Origin: Candidatus Acidiferrales bacterium | GTDB taxonomy: Bacteria > Acidobacteriota > Terriglobia > Acidiferrales > UBA7541 | DNA length: 47,834 nt | Direction of reading: 5' to 3' | Assembly (NCBI GenBank): GCA_030037225.1 | Contig: JASHRU010000427.1 | Coordinates: forward strand, 1-47,834 | Part shown: positions 18,412-28,264 of the stretch, in pieces | Layout: each line of letters begins with the position of its first letter | Position numbering within the stretch: the stretch's first letter is position 1 | The notes under the pieces: model-generated | Told to the model about the DNA's origin: nothing | Seen by the model: only the letters and a program-made list of their open reading frames with translations | Databases searched by the model: none | Translations under genes and position numbers: made by a program

Positions 18412-19806
18412 GTGCCGCGTGTCCGCACAACCAAGGCTCTCGCGCAGCGCATTGATCTGAACTACTTCAAGCGGCCTATCCCTCTTCGCCGCTGGCGCTT
18501 CTGGCTCTGCCTGCTCATCCCCCTCGGCTGTTTCCTATGGATCGGCTGGAAGCTGGCAGGCCGCGACTTCCAGCCCTATTCCAGCGGGCCGCTTTCCGCC
18601 GGCCACGTCCTGCTCACTCGCGACTGCACCACCTGCCATGTGCCCGAAAAAAACGCCGTGTTCACCGAGCACGCCAGCGATCAGGCCTGTAAGAACTGCC
18701 ACGACGGCCCCATTCATCAGCTCGCTCAGGCGCGCGAGCCCGAGTGCGGCTCCTGCCACGTCGAGCACCGCGGTGGCGCTCGCCTGATCGCGACAAGCAA
18801 TCAGAGCTGTGCCCAATGCCACGCCAATCTGGAGACCAAGCCCGGTTCCTCCACCAAGTACATCAAGACGATTTCCAGTTTCAACACCGACCACCCCGAA
18901 ATGGCTGTTTTCCGCGGCGCCAATCCTCGGGATCCCGTCACCATCCGCGTCAATCACTTTGTCCACATGAAGAAGAACCTGCTGGGCCCGCACGGTTCCG
19001 TCCAACTGGAATGCAAGGATTGCCACCGCCAGCCAGCCTCGCGCGAGCCCTGGCTTTTCGGCTCCGCTGAAGCCCTGCCGGTCTCCGCACCTGTGGCCAC
19101 CCCTGCAGCCGGGATGAAGGCCGACCTATATGCCCCCGATCCCGGGCTCGCGCTCATGTCCATGCCGAAATTCGCCGAATCCTGCTCCGCCTGCCACCTG
19201 CTCCAGTTCGACAAGCGCTTTTCCGAGCAGGTTCCGCACGATAAGCCGGATGTGGTCCACGCCTTTGTCGTAAAGAAGTTCGAGGCCTATATTGCCGCGC
19301 ATCCCGCCGAATTGCGTGAGCAGCCGGAGGAAGAGCGTCGCCTGCCGAACCGTCCCGCTCCACCCGCAGCGCGCGTCGTCACTCCCGCCCAATGGGTAGC
19401 CGAGCGCACGAAAGAGGCTGAGACGCTCCTTTGGGGAAAGACGTGCCGCCAGTGCCACTCCATCACCATCACGGAGGGCGCGCCGCTGCCGAAGGTTGCA
19501 GACGCGAACTACACCCTGCACTGGCTCCCGCACGCCCGCTTCGACCACGATGCGCATCGGGGATTCGCCTGCGCGAGCTGCCATCCCAACGCGCTCACCA
19601 GCCAGGACTCGGCCGAACTCCTGCTTCCCAAGCTCGCTACATGCAAGGACTGCCATGCGCCTGGCCCGTCTCACGTCGAAGCGCGCTGCTTCGAGTGCCA
19701 CGCGTATCACGATTGGTCAAAGCGCAAGGGGATCACGCCGACGTTTGTTCCACGGGCTCTGCGCGCGCAGGCTGTGGATCTCATCCCGAAGCCCGCCGGC
19801 CAGTAG
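18412..19806 (+). CDS. Membrane-anchored decaheme cytochrome c (c3/c7-like)
   Basis: N-terminal TM (FWLCLLIPLGCFLWIGWKLAG) and ten CxxCH: CTTCH, CKNCH, CGSCH, CAQCH, CKDCH, CSACH, CRQCH, CASCH, CKDCH, CFECH. GTG start preceded by GGAGGAG. Confidence 0.88.
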   Translation: MPRVRTTKALAQRIDLNYFKRPIPLRRWRFWLCLLIPLGCFLWIGWKLAGRDFQPYSSGPLSAGHVLLTRDCTTCHVPEKNAVFTEHASDQACKNCHDGPIHQLAQAREPECGSCHVEHRGGARLIATSNQSCAQCHANLETKPGSSTKYIKTISSFNTDHPEMAVFRGANPRDPVTIRVNHFVHMKKNLLGPHGSVQLECKDCHRQPASREPWLFGSAEALPVSAPVATPAAGMKADLYAPDPGLALMSMPKFAESCSACHLLQFDKRFSEQVPHDKPDVVHAFVVKKFEAYIAAHPAELREQPEEERRLPNRPAPPAARVVTPAQWVAERTKEAETLLWGKTCRQCHSITITEGAPLPKVADANYTLHWLPHARFDHDAHRGFACASCHPNALTSQDSAELLLPKLATCKDCHAPGPSHVEARCFECHAYHDWSKRKGITPTFVPRALRAQAVDLIPKPAGQ

Positions 19807-19836
19807 ATCTCTCAATTCGCCGCGGACAGTTTCTGA

Positions 19837-19860
19837 TCTGACGCCTCGGCCCGCGTCAGA
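19837..19860. terminator. Hairpin between convergent decaheme cytochrome and pilT-like gene
   Basis: TCTGACGC-ctcggccc-GCGTCAGA, perfect 8-bp stem; no clear T-tract. Confidence 0.4.
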
Positions 19861-21097
19861 ACCGCACAATTTCCGGCTCCGTCCCTGCGGGAGTCGTCTG
19901 CTCACCTTCTGGCGCGGGAGCTGTCGCAACGGGCTTCGGCTCTTCGAGCAGGTCGGATACCAGCAGGCGCAAATTGCCCGAATTGGTGGCATACGCAAGC
20001 GCGGTCTCTACTTCGATGTTTCCCTCGCGGGCCATGCGCTCGAGTTCGCCGTCGAAACACTGCATCCCGTCGGCGCTCCCGTCTCGCATTGCATCCACCA
20101 GGCTTTTCCCCTCTCCCTCGCCTTTTTCGATGTACTCGCGCGTGCGCATGCTCGCGCGCATGATTTCAAATACTGCCACGCGCCCCTGCCCGTCCTTGCG
20201 CGGCACCAGCCGCTGCGCGATGAACACACGGAACGACTTGGCCAGGCGGTTGCGCACCGCGTGCTGATCGCCCAGCGGAAACGCCCCGATGATGCGCTCC
20301 ACCGTCTTCGAAGCGTCTATCGTGTGCAGGGTGGAAAGCACGAGGTGTCCGGTCTCTGCCGCCTCGAGCGCGATTTCAATCGTTTCCCGGTCCCGCATTT
20401 CTCCCACCAGGATTACTTTCGGCGCTTGTCGCAGCGCGGCGCGCAGCGCCAGCGCGAAGCTCGGCGTGTCGCTGTGCAGTTCGCGCTGATGAATCGTGGC
20501 CTTTTTGTGCCGGTGCAGAAACTCGATGGGATCCTCAATCGTGATAATGTGGCAGGCCCGTTCGCTGTTGATGCGGTCCAGAATTGCCGCCAGCGTGGAC
20601 GATTTCCCCGACCCTGTCGGCCCGGTCACCAGCACGATCCCGTTTTTCATCTGCGCCACGTCGGCCAGCCGCTCCGGCAGCCGCAGCGATGTGAAGTCCG
20701 GAATCGTATCCGGAATTACGCGCATCACGATGGCGCAGCTCCCCCGTTGCGTGAACACGTTCACCCGGAATCGCGCCACCTTCGGCAGGCTGTACGACAG
20801 GTCCGCGGAACCCTCCTCGCGCAATTTTCTCGACGCTTGCAGGTTCGGCCCCATCAGGTCTCCCGCAATCGTGGCCGTGTGTTCCGGCAGCAGAACCGGA
20901 ATTCCCGCAATTTTCACCCCCACAAGCTGGCCGTCCACCTCCATCTGGGGCGGCCGTCCCGGCGAAAATATCAGATCGCTCACATGCTTCGCCGAGCGAA
21001 CCATCGCGCCAATTAGCGCCCCTGTGGGGATGGACGGCGCACCCGTGCCGCCCGGAGCTGTCGCGGCCGCAGCCGCTGCTTCGTTCGTGCCTTCCAT
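19856..21097 (-). CDS. pilT: PilT/PilU-type type IV pilus ATPase
   Basis: VTGPTGSGKSSTLAAILDRIN (Walker A), HIITIEDPIEFLH, ILVGEMRDRETIEIALEAAETGHLVLSTLHT. Start at METG-type internal ATG (MEGTNEAA). Confidence 0.88.
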   Translation of the reverse strand: MEGTNEAAAAAATAPGGTGAPSIPTGALIGAMVRSAKHVSDLIFSPGRPPQMEVDGQLVGVKIAGIPVLLPEHTATIAGDLMGPNLQASRKLREEGSADLSYSLPKVARFRVNVFTQRGSCAIVMRVIPDTIPDFTSLRLPERLADVAQMKNGIVLVTGPTGSGKSSTLAAILDRINSERACHIITIEDPIEFLHRHKKATIHQRELHSDTPSFALALRAALRQAPKVILVGEMRDRETIEIALEAAETGHLVLSTLHTIDASKTVERIIGAFPLGDQHAVRNRLAKSFRVFIAQRLVPRKDGQGRVAVFEIMRASMRTREYIEKGEGEGKSLVDAMRDGSADGMQCFDGELERMAREGNIEVETALAYATNSGNLRLLVSDLLEEPKPVATAPAPEGEQTTPAGTEPEIVRF

Positions 21098-21181
21098 GAG
21101 TCTCCAGAACACACTCCTGCTGCATTCGACCTTTTAGATATCGGCAAATTGGGCAGATCAGGTTAGGAGGCCAGGCGGCCG

Positions 21182-21667
21182 TCAGCGGAAGCGGACCGGG
21201 AGCGATTCGTCGCGGTTGAACTCGTAGTGCACGAAGGAAGCCGCCAGGCCGTACCACCCGCGCGGCCCCTGCGCCTCGTTCCGCACCACCTGCGCCATCG
21301 TGCACATCCGTACGGAGCCCATGCCTATCGGGCGGTCCGTCAGCGCCACTTCCATCCCAATCGTTGTTCCTGGTTCCAGACATTGCGGCGCCAGGAAGTA
21401 AATCCCGCTCGCGCTTATATTGCGCGTCTCCAGCGGTATCGGAAACTCCAGGTCTCGCCCGTTGATTGCCGTCAGTCGCAGCGGCAGGCGCAGGAACGCC
21501 CGGGCGCAACTCCGCCGGTTCCCCACTACGTTTACCGTGTGCGTCGGCACACTCAGAAAGTGTTGGTTGCTTGGGGTCCTGAACGAAATGGGGGAATCAG
21601 GCTTTGTATTCGACCGCCGCTCAGGCCACTCAGGAGACACACTCGGTTTCGCTTTGGCCGCCATCAC
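21182..21667 (-). CDS. PilZ-domain protein
   Basis: 161 aa; RLPLRLTA...TRNISASGIYFLAPQCLEPGTTIGMEV is PilZ-like. Confidence 0.65.
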   Translation of the reverse strand: MMAAKAKPSVSPEWPERRSNTKPDSPISFRTPSNQHFLSVPTHTVNVVGNRRSCARAFLRLPLRLTAINGRDLEFPIPLETRNISASGIYFLAPQCLEPGTTIGMEVALTDRPIGMGSVRMCTMAQVVRNEAQGPRGWYGLAASFVHYEFNRDESLPVRFR

Positions 21668-21753
21668 TTCACCCCAGGGAAGATCCCGCCCAAGAAAGCC
21701 GCATCTTCTTCCCAGCCGCGGAAAGGGTCAATTCAGCGGGGCGTTTCGGTGTC

Positions 21754-23769
21754 CTAACTGACAACAGGCGGCGTGCGCTGCGTGGCTCCCGGGCCGAGTT
21801 GAATCTCGCTCAGCGCCTCATGAGCGGCCGCAAGCTGCATCCGGGAGCCCATCAGCACGATCTGGTCGGCCTCTGCCATCACGGTGCCCGGTGCAGGGTT
21901 GTAAATCACGCTGGGGTCACGCACCACAGCCACCACCACCGCCCCGCTGCGTCCCCTTAAGTCCACCTCGCGTAGTTCCATGCCGACCAGACGCGACCCC
22001 GGCATCACCAGAAACAGCTCCAAATCCACCTCTGGCAGCAAGTGCCGCAGATGCCTCAACGGCTCGCCGGGCAGCGGCAGGATTCGCTGCATGTCGTAGT
22101 CCCCGGACCGCAGTGCCCCGAGCTGTTGGGCCAGGACCTCCCGCGGCACTCCGAAGATTCGCATCACGCGAACTGCGATTTCCGTCCAGGCCTCGATCTC
22201 CTCTGCCACCACATGCGTGGCACCCGCTCGCCGCAGCTCCGCCGCAAACGCGATTCGTTTTACCCGGGCGATGATATTCACTTCCGGGTTCAGCATTCGC
22301 GCATGCGAGATGGCCAGCGGGAGAATCGAGGGATCCGACACCGCGAATACCACCGCACGCGCCTGTTCCACCCCGGCCCGCCGGAGGATTTCCGAGCTGG
22401 AGAGATCCCCGAAGTAAATTGTTTCCCCCGCCGCCTTCGCGTGCCGCACGGCATGCACGTTCACGTCCACGATCACGTACGGCAGGTTATTCTCCCGCAG
22501 CAGCGCCGCCAGCCGCCGTCCGTTCTCTCCGTATCCACAGATGATCACGTGATCCGACATCGGCGCTTCGGCGTTATCCGCGGCCGCCTCACCCGGGAAA
22601 GCCCCTTGCCTCCCGAACCAGCGAGCCACATACGGGCCTGCGGCCACTAGTCCCGGCGTCGCCGCCAGTGTCAGCACCGCCGCCGAGAGAAATACCTGAT
22701 AGAACGATTCGGGCACCATCCCTCTCAGCTCGCCCTCCCGCAGCAGCACAAACGAAAACTCGCCCACCTGCGAAACCGCTAGTGCGCACACCACTGCAAG
22801 CCGTGCCGGAAACCCCATGATTCGCACCGCGGCCCCGCCCGCCAGCAGTTTTCCCAGCAGGATGGCCGCCGTCACTCCGAGCACCACGGGCGCGTGCGCC
22901 ACCGCGTATGGGACGCGGATGAGCATTCCAATGGCCACAAAAAACAGGCTCGAAAAACTGTCGCGAAACGGAATGATTGCAGCCATGGCCTGGTGCGCGT
23001 ATTCCGATTCGCTGATCACCACCCCTGCGATAAACGCGCCCAGAGCCAGGGACAACCCCATTTGCGCCGCTCCCCATGCCGTCGCCAGCGTTGCAAACAG
23101 CGTCGCAATCACGAAAACCTCGCGGCTTCGCACCCCTGCCACCGCCCGCAACAGCCGCGGGAACAGGTAGCGCGCACTCGCCACGATTACTGCCACGACC
23201 ACCAGCGACTTCCCCAGCGCCACCACTACCTCGAGCATCTGTGCCGATTGCCGCGCCGCCAGAACCGGAACCAGCGCCATCATCGGCACCACGCACAGGT
23301 CCTGAAACAGCAGAATTCCCAGGCTGATTCGCCCCGGCATGGTCTCGATTTCGTTCCGCTCCTCCAGCACTTTCATTACGATGGCTGTGCTGCTCACGGC
23401 CACCAGAAATCCCCAGAACAGCGCTTCCGTGGTCTTGAGTCCCGCCGCCAGCAGAACCGCCATGGTGAGCAGCACCGTAATGCCGAGTTGCAGGCTGCCC
23501 CCGCCCAGCGCGATTTGTTTCATCCGCGCCAGCCGCTCGAGCGAGAACTCCAGCCCCACCGTAAACAGCAGAAGCGCCACACCGATCTCTGCCAAATGGT
23601 CCACGGTCTCCACGTTGGAGATCATCCGCAGCCCATACGGCCCGGCCACGAGCCCCGTCAGCAGATACCCCACCACCGTCGACTGGCTCAGCCGCCGCAT
23701 CAAGAACGACATGAGCGTCGCCAGCCCCAGCAGCAGCAGCAAATCCCGAAAAATTCCAGCCTCTGGCAT
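21754..23769 (-). CDS. Monovalent cation:proton antiporter, CPA2/KefB family with TrkA-N and TrkA-C domains
   Basis: Membrane region LLLFTVGLEFSLERLARMK, LGAFIAGVVISESEYAHQ; TrkA-N HVIICGYGENGRRLAALLREN; C-terminal TrkA-C. Confidence 0.88.
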   Translation of the reverse strand: MPEAGIFRDLLLLLGLATLMSFLMRRLSQSTVVGYLLTGLVAGPYGLRMISNVETVDHLAEIGVALLLFTVGLEFSLERLARMKQIALGGGSLQLGITVLLTMAVLLAAGLKTTEALFWGFLVAVSSTAIVMKVLEERNEIETMPGRISLGILLFQDLCVVPMMALVPVLAARQSAQMLEVVVALGKSLVVVAVIVASARYLFPRLLRAVAGVRSREVFVIATLFATLATAWGAAQMGLSLALGAFIAGVVISESEYAHQAMAAIIPFRDSFSSLFFVAIGMLIRVPYAVAHAPVVLGVTAAILLGKLLAGGAAVRIMGFPARLAVVCALAVSQVGEFSFVLLREGELRGMVPESFYQVFLSAAVLTLAATPGLVAAGPYVARWFGRQGAFPGEAAADNAEAPMSDHVIICGYGENGRRLAALLRENNLPYVIVDVNVHAVRHAKAAGETIYFGDLSSSEILRRAGVEQARAVVFAVSDPSILPLAISHARMLNPEVNIIARVKRIAFAAELRRAGATHVVAEEIEAWTEIAVRVMRIFGVPREVLAQQLGALRSGDYDMQRILPLPGEPLRHLRHLLPEVDLELFLVMPGSRLVGMELREVDLRGRSGAVVVAVVRDPSVIYNPAPGTVMAEADQIVLMGSRMQLAAAHEALSEIQLGPGATQRTPPVVS

Positions 23770-23944
23770 AGAAGCAGCTATTCTATCTCAGCCTTTCGCA
23801 GCACAGGCTTTCTGCCTGGGACTCTTTGAAGAAGATGGATCGATGGGTGCGGCGATTTTCCAGCCAATGCCAGTTCCGTCCCCCGCCATTTTCATCGCAA
23901 GAAACGGATAGCACTTCGCCCCCGACTCGTCGTACCGTGAGCAC

Positions 23945-25081
23945 ATGAGACACACACGAACAATTCTTCCCAGGCCGGCCATGGCACAGAATCCGCCCGC
24001 GCGCCCGCAGCGCGCCTGGTGGCGCGCCATAGCCACACGTGATGCTGCCTTTGATGGCCGCTTCGTCTTCGCCGTTCGCACCACGGGAATCTTTTGCCGG
24101 CCGAGTTGCCCTGCCCGCCGCCCCTCGACCCGAAACGTCTCCTTTTTTCCCTCTCCAGTCGACGCCCTCCGGCAGGGCTATCGCCCCTGCGCTCGTTGTC
24201 TGGGACGCGACGCGTCGCTCGGCCCCATCCAGCGTACCTTGGTTCACCGGATCTGCCGCGGGATCGAACACACTATCGAATCGGGTGAAGCCGCAGCCTC
24301 CAGCCATCCGGGCCGTCCCACCCTCCAGACCCTGGCGCGTCAATCCGGCATCGGACCCTTCCGGCTTCTGCGCCTGTTTCGCCGCGTTCTTGGAGTCACG
24401 CCTCGGCAATATGCCGACGCCGTGCGATTGCGCCGCTTCAAGCGCAGTCTGCGAGAGGGAGGAAATGTGACCACAGCCATCTACGACGCCGGATATGGCT
24501 CTTCGAGCCGCCTCTACGAACGCTCCGCCGCTCAACTGGGCATGACTCCCGGAAGCTTCCTTCGTGGCGCTTCCGGCCTCGAAATCCGCTACGCCATCGT
24601 GGACTCGCCCCTGGGCCGCTTGCTGGTCGGCGCCACTCCGCGCGGCGTGTGCGCCGTCATGCTCGGAAAACCTGACGCTCAGCTACTCCGCGAACTCGCC
24701 CGCGATTTTCCACATGCGAAACTCCGCGAGGACGCGCACAGCGTCGGCGCCTGGGCCCGGGCTGTGCTCGCCCGTCTGCGTCACGATGCTCAAGGGGGCG
24801 ATATTCCACTCGACATCCGCGGAACCGCTTTCCAGCGCCGCGTCTGGGAAGAACTCCGCCGCATCCCCCGCGGCCAGACGCGCACTTACTCCGAAATCGC
24901 TCGCCGCATCGGCAATTCCCGGGCTGTCCGCGCCGTGGCCCGCGCCTGTGCTTCCAATTCTCTTTCCGTCGTCATTCCCTGCCATCGCGTTGTGGGCAAG
25001 AATGGCAGTCTCGCTGGCTATCGCTGGGGCCTCGAACGCAAACAGGCTCTCCTCGCTTCCGAGCAGGTTTCGTCTTCGTAA
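23945..25081 (+). CDS. ada: Bifunctional Ada-type methyltransferase/AraC-like regulator
   Basis: Ada Zn motif GIFCRPSCPARRPSTRNVSFF...RPCARC; AraC HTH; active-site SVVIPCHRVVGKNGSLAGYRWGLERKQALL. Confidence 0.9.
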   Translation: MRHTRTILPRPAMAQNPPARPQRAWWRAIATRDAAFDGRFVFAVRTTGIFCRPSCPARRPSTRNVSFFPSPVDALRQGYRPCARCLGRDASLGPIQRTLVHRICRGIEHTIESGEAAASSHPGRPTLQTLARQSGIGPFRLLRLFRRVLGVTPRQYADAVRLRRFKRSLREGGNVTTAIYDAGYGSSSRLYERSAAQLGMTPGSFLRGASGLEIRYAIVDSPLGRLLVGATPRGVCAVMLGKPDAQLLRELARDFPHAKLREDAHSVGAWARAVLARLRHDAQGGDIPLDIRGTAFQRRVWEELRRIPRGQTRTYSEIARRIGNSRAVRAVARACASNSLSVVIPCHRVVGKNGSLAGYRWGLERKQALLASEQVSSS

Positions 25082-25082
25082 A

Positions 25083-25101
25083 AGCACGGGACACCCGTGC
25101 T
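25083..25101. terminator. Strong hairpin between convergent ada and lolA-like gene
   Basis: AGCACGGG-aca-CCCGTGCT, perfect 8-bp stem, 3-nt loop. Confidence 0.45.
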
Positions 25102-25144
25102 CGATGCCCGCAGGATAGCTGCGCCTCCTTTTTTGTCCTGGATT

Positions 25145-25897
25145 TTATAGCCCGGGATTCGCCTGCGGCTTCACAACCGCCACATCTTTCGGCCACCGCG
25201 GCCGGAAGTCATTCTCCGGCATCTTCATGTTCGTCGTAATGTTTCGGTAATTGATCACGATGTAGTCGCCCGAACCGGTTTCGAAGAATTTCTGCTGGAT
25301 TGCCAGCCACGATTCCGTATCCACCCACAACTGAATCCGGTCGATCTGGCTGCGCAGCTTCTCGTCCTTCGGCACCAGTTCGAGCTGTACCGTCTTCCGC
25401 TCTTCTACCGTCGCCCCACCCAGCAACGTCACCAGAAAATGCTTCTTCAAAGAGCTCCCCGAGGAGCCCAGCCCGATGGTCAGCAACGAGTCCGCCAGCG
25501 CCCCGTATTTGCTGATGTCGTACTCTTCCACCCGCTTCGTCTTCGGTAAGTAGTGCCAGACTTTGTCGCCGTTGCGCAAGATCGTGCGCTGGTCGGGATT
25601 CGTCAATTCGATGCGCATCTTTCCGTCGGTGCGCATGTAGATCTTTCCCGATTCCACCGACTTGTCGTTCACCACCACGGTCACCGTGGTCCGTTCGATG
25701 TCCGCCGACAGGCTGTGCAGGTCCTTCGCCTCACGGTCCAGCTCTCGCATCACTGAATCCAGGTCCGGCCCTTTTCCGTTCTGCCCCGAAGCCATCCGCA
25801 GTCCCAGCCCGCTCGCCGCGAGCAACACCAACGACCAAGCGACGCGCGCGCACACCAAGGTTTTCCCGTTCCTCATTCTTGGGGAAGGATTCTGCAC
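25145..25897 (-). CDS. LolA-like outer-membrane lipoprotein carrier protein
   Basis: Signal peptide; LHSLSADIERTTVTVVVNDKSVESGKIYMRTDGKMRIELTNPDQRTILRNGDKVWHYLPKTKRVEEYDISKYG is a typical LolA-like segment. Confidence 0.75.
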   Translation of the reverse strand: MQNPSPRMRNGKTLVCARVAWSLVLLAASGLGLRMASGQNGKGPDLDSVMRELDREAKDLHSLSADIERTTVTVVVNDKSVESGKIYMRTDGKMRIELTNPDQRTILRNGDKVWHYLPKTKRVEEYDISKYGALADSLLTIGLGSSGSSLKKHFLVTLLGGATVEERKTVQLELVPKDEKLRSQIDRIQLWVDTESWLAIQQKFFETGSGDYIVINYRNITTNMKMPENDFRPRWPKDVAVVKPQANPGL

Positions 25898-25971
25898 CGG
25901 AGCGACATCCTACCACAGCACATCGTCAGCATCGGAAAGGTCTCTGCTACTAAGTGTGTAGGCGCGCCGGC

Positions 25972-26358
25972 TTACTGCTTCACCGAAACCTCGTAATACA
26001 GCACGCCCCCGTCTTTGCCCAGCACCGGCTCCATCTGCGTGATCTGGAACGTCCGGTCTTTCAGCGGCGCTGCGCTGCGCAGCAGGACGTCATGGGCTTT
26101 CTCCTGCAGTTGGGGCGAGACCTGTTGCGGTGTCAGTAGAGCAGCGTTCACTTTGCAACGTAGCATTTGGGGAGTAGCCGGATCCGCCTCGCACGGAATG
26201 GCTGTCGCCCCTGGCACCGGGCTCGTCTCCGCCTGGTCGTGGAACCAGTTCCGCGGGGTCATAAACACGAACGCCACGATCGCCAGCACGATTACGTCGT
26301 ACGGCCACGTTCCCCGCTCGTAATTCCAGAAGAAAATTCGCTTCAGCACTCCGCCCAC
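25972..26358 (-). CDS. Conserved-looking small protein with one TM helix, in the Lol-like operon
   Basis: 128 aa; GTWPYDVIVLAIVAFVFMTPRNWF; no recognised domain. Confidence 0.6.
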   Translation of the reverse strand: MGGVLKRIFFWNYERGTWPYDVIVLAIVAFVFMTPRNWFHDQAETSPVPGATAIPCEADPATPQMLRCKVNAALLTPQQVSPQLQEKAHDVLLRSAAPLKDRTFQITQMEPVLGKDGGVLYYEVSVKQ

Positions 26359-26359
26359 T

Positions 26360-27157
26360 TCATTCCTCCGGGACGCCGTCTACGATCACTCCATCACGCA
26401 TGTGCACGATCCGGTTGCCGTACGCCGCCGCCTCCGGATTGTGCGTGATCATCACAATCGTCTGTCCCAGGTCCCGGTTCAATTGCCGGAGCATCTCCAG
26501 CACCAGCGTCGAATTCTTCGTGTCCAGGCTGCCCGTGGGCTCATCCGCCAGCAGGATCTTCGGCTCGTTGATGATCGCTCGCGCGATCGCCACCCGTTGC
26601 TGCTCCCCGCCCGACATTTCCGAAGGTTTGTGGTGCAGCCGCTCGGTCAGCCCGAGCATACGCGTCACCACCTCAAACCGGTGCGGATCGAACCCATTTC
26701 CGTGGATGTGCTGCGCTAATGCGATGTTCCCCCGCGCGTCCAGCGCCGGAAGCAGGTTGAACCGCTGAAACACGAATCCCACTTTGTGCCGCCGAAGTTT
26801 GGTCCGTTCCGCGTCGCTCATCGCCGTCAAGTCGTTTCCGTCCACCAGCACCCGGCCCCGCGTCGCCCTCGCCAATCCTCCGATTACGTGCAACAGCGTC
26901 GATTTCCCGCACCCCGATGGCCCCATCACCGCCACAAATTCACCCGGCAACACTTCGAACGTCACACCTTGCAACGCCTGCACCTCCACCTGCCCGGTGC
27001 GATATACCTTCCACAGCATTTCCGTTTTGAGAAGCGCTTCCACCTGCGGCACTGGGTGCTGCACGCCCCGTATCGGTACTATAGTCGGCCTTCCTTCAGG
27101 CTGTGCCGGTGTCATCGTTTGCGTCCTTCGTCCTTGCTTCCCTGCATCCTCTCTCAC
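26360..27157 (-). CDS. ABC transporter ATP-binding protein, LolD/MacB-like
   Basis: Walker [17 protein letters not shown]; signature [15 protein letters not shown]; Walker [13 protein letters not shown]. Exact start uncertain. Confidence 0.9.
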   Translation of the reverse strand: MREDAGKQGRRTQTMTPAQPEGRPTIVPIRGVQHPVPQVEALLKTEMLWKVYRTGQVEVQALQGVTFEVLPGEFVAVMGPSGCGKSTLLHVIGGLARATRGRVLVDGNDLTAMSDAERTKLRRHKVGFVFQRFNLLPALDARGNIALAQHIHGNGFDPHRFEVVTRMLGLTERLHHKPSEMSGGEQQRVAIARAIINEPKILLADEPTGSLDTKNSTLVLEMLRQLNRDLGQTIVMITHNPEAAAYGNRIVHMRDGVIVDGVPEE

Positions 27158-27166
27158 TTCGCTCGT

Positions 27167-28264
27167 CTATTCAAATGCCAGCGCCTCCACCGGGTCCTTC
27201 CTGCAAGCCAGCCAAGTGGGATACGCTGCCCCCAGTAGGCCGCCCACCAGCGCGATCACCATTGCTCCCGCCGTCCATTCCGGCGTGATCAGTATCGGTA
27301 GATTCGGCCATTTTGCCAGCGCCAGGGCCCGTAACAGCAGGCTCAACCCGATTCCACATACGCCCCCCATTACGCACAGCGTCGCGCTTTCGCTTAGGAT
27401 CGCCTGCGCGATGTATCCGTCTGACGCCCCGAGCGATTTCAACACGCCAATCTGCCGCGTACGCTCCATAATCGTCGTGTACATGCACAGAAAAATTACC
27501 AGGAATCCCACACACACCGCGAGCGCGATCATCGAATCGATAAATCCATGCAGCCCCGGCAGGTCCGTCGCCGTCATCAACGACAGGTACTCTTTCAGCG
27601 GCCGCACCTGATACCCGCGGAACGTGCTCCGCAACTCCTCCATCACCTCTTCCGTTTGTTCCGGCCGGTTGCAGCGAATAAAGAAGAGCGACGCCTTGTC
27701 GTGCGCCGCCGAGATTTCTTGCAGCGTCTCAATGGGCACGAAGATCCGCGCTCCCTTCCCGTGCTCCACGATCCCCACCACGTGGAAATCATGCTCTAGA
27801 TACCGGTACGTCTGCCCGGCGCGAACGTGGTGCGTGGCCGCGTACACGTCGTCCACCACCATGTCGTCGGGCCCTTCCATGTCGTGTCCTTTGTGGAACA
27901 CGAATCCCCCCGACACGGCTCGAAAACTCTCCGGGTCGATGCCGTACACGATCTCCAGCCCCGAGGCGTTGAACTGGAGCAGCACGGGCGCTACCGCCGC
28001 CACGTGGCGCTCTTGTACGATTTTCTCTCCGATCTTGATCGGCATCGGCGCGCTCGTTATGCCGATGAATGCCGAAGCCGAGGGCGGCTGCAACATAATG
28101 TCCGCCCCCACCCCTTCGATTCGTTTCGCCGTGTCCGTCAGCAGCCCGGTGGTCAGCCCCACCACCAGCACCACCACGCTCACTTCCACCGCCACCGCGA
28201 GCAGGCACACCACCGTCCGCGCTGGACGGTGCCACACGTTCCGCATCACCATTTCCCGCATCAT
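27167..28264 (-). CDS. ABC transporter permease, FtsX/MacB/LolC-like
   Basis: N-terminal TM, large periplasmic domain, C-terminal FtsX-like TM block (RTRQIGVLKSLGASDGYIAQAILSES). Confidence 0.85.
   Translation of the reverse strand: MMREMVMRNVWHRPARTVVCLLAVAVEVSVVVLVVGLTTGLLTDTAKRIEGVGADIMLQPPSASAFIGITSAPMPIKIGEKIVQERHVAAVAPVLLQFNASGLEIVYGIDPESFRAVSGGFVFHKGHDMEGPDDMVVDDVYAATHHVRAGQTYRYLEHDFHVVGIVEHGKGARIFVPIETLQEISAAHDKASLFFIRCNRPEQTEEVMEELRSTFRGYQVRPLKEYLSLMTATDLPGLHGFIDSMIALAVCVGFLVIFLCMYTTIMERTRQIGVLKSLGASDGYIAQAILSESATLCVMGGVCGIGLSLLLRALALAKWPNLPILITPEWTAGAMVIALVGGLLGAAYPTWLACRKDPVEALAFE

Noticed and set aside
19496-21016. 506-aa ORF on the plus strand over the pilT-like gene
   Set aside because: Antisense to the PilT-like ATPase and out of frame with the decaheme gene; no motifs.
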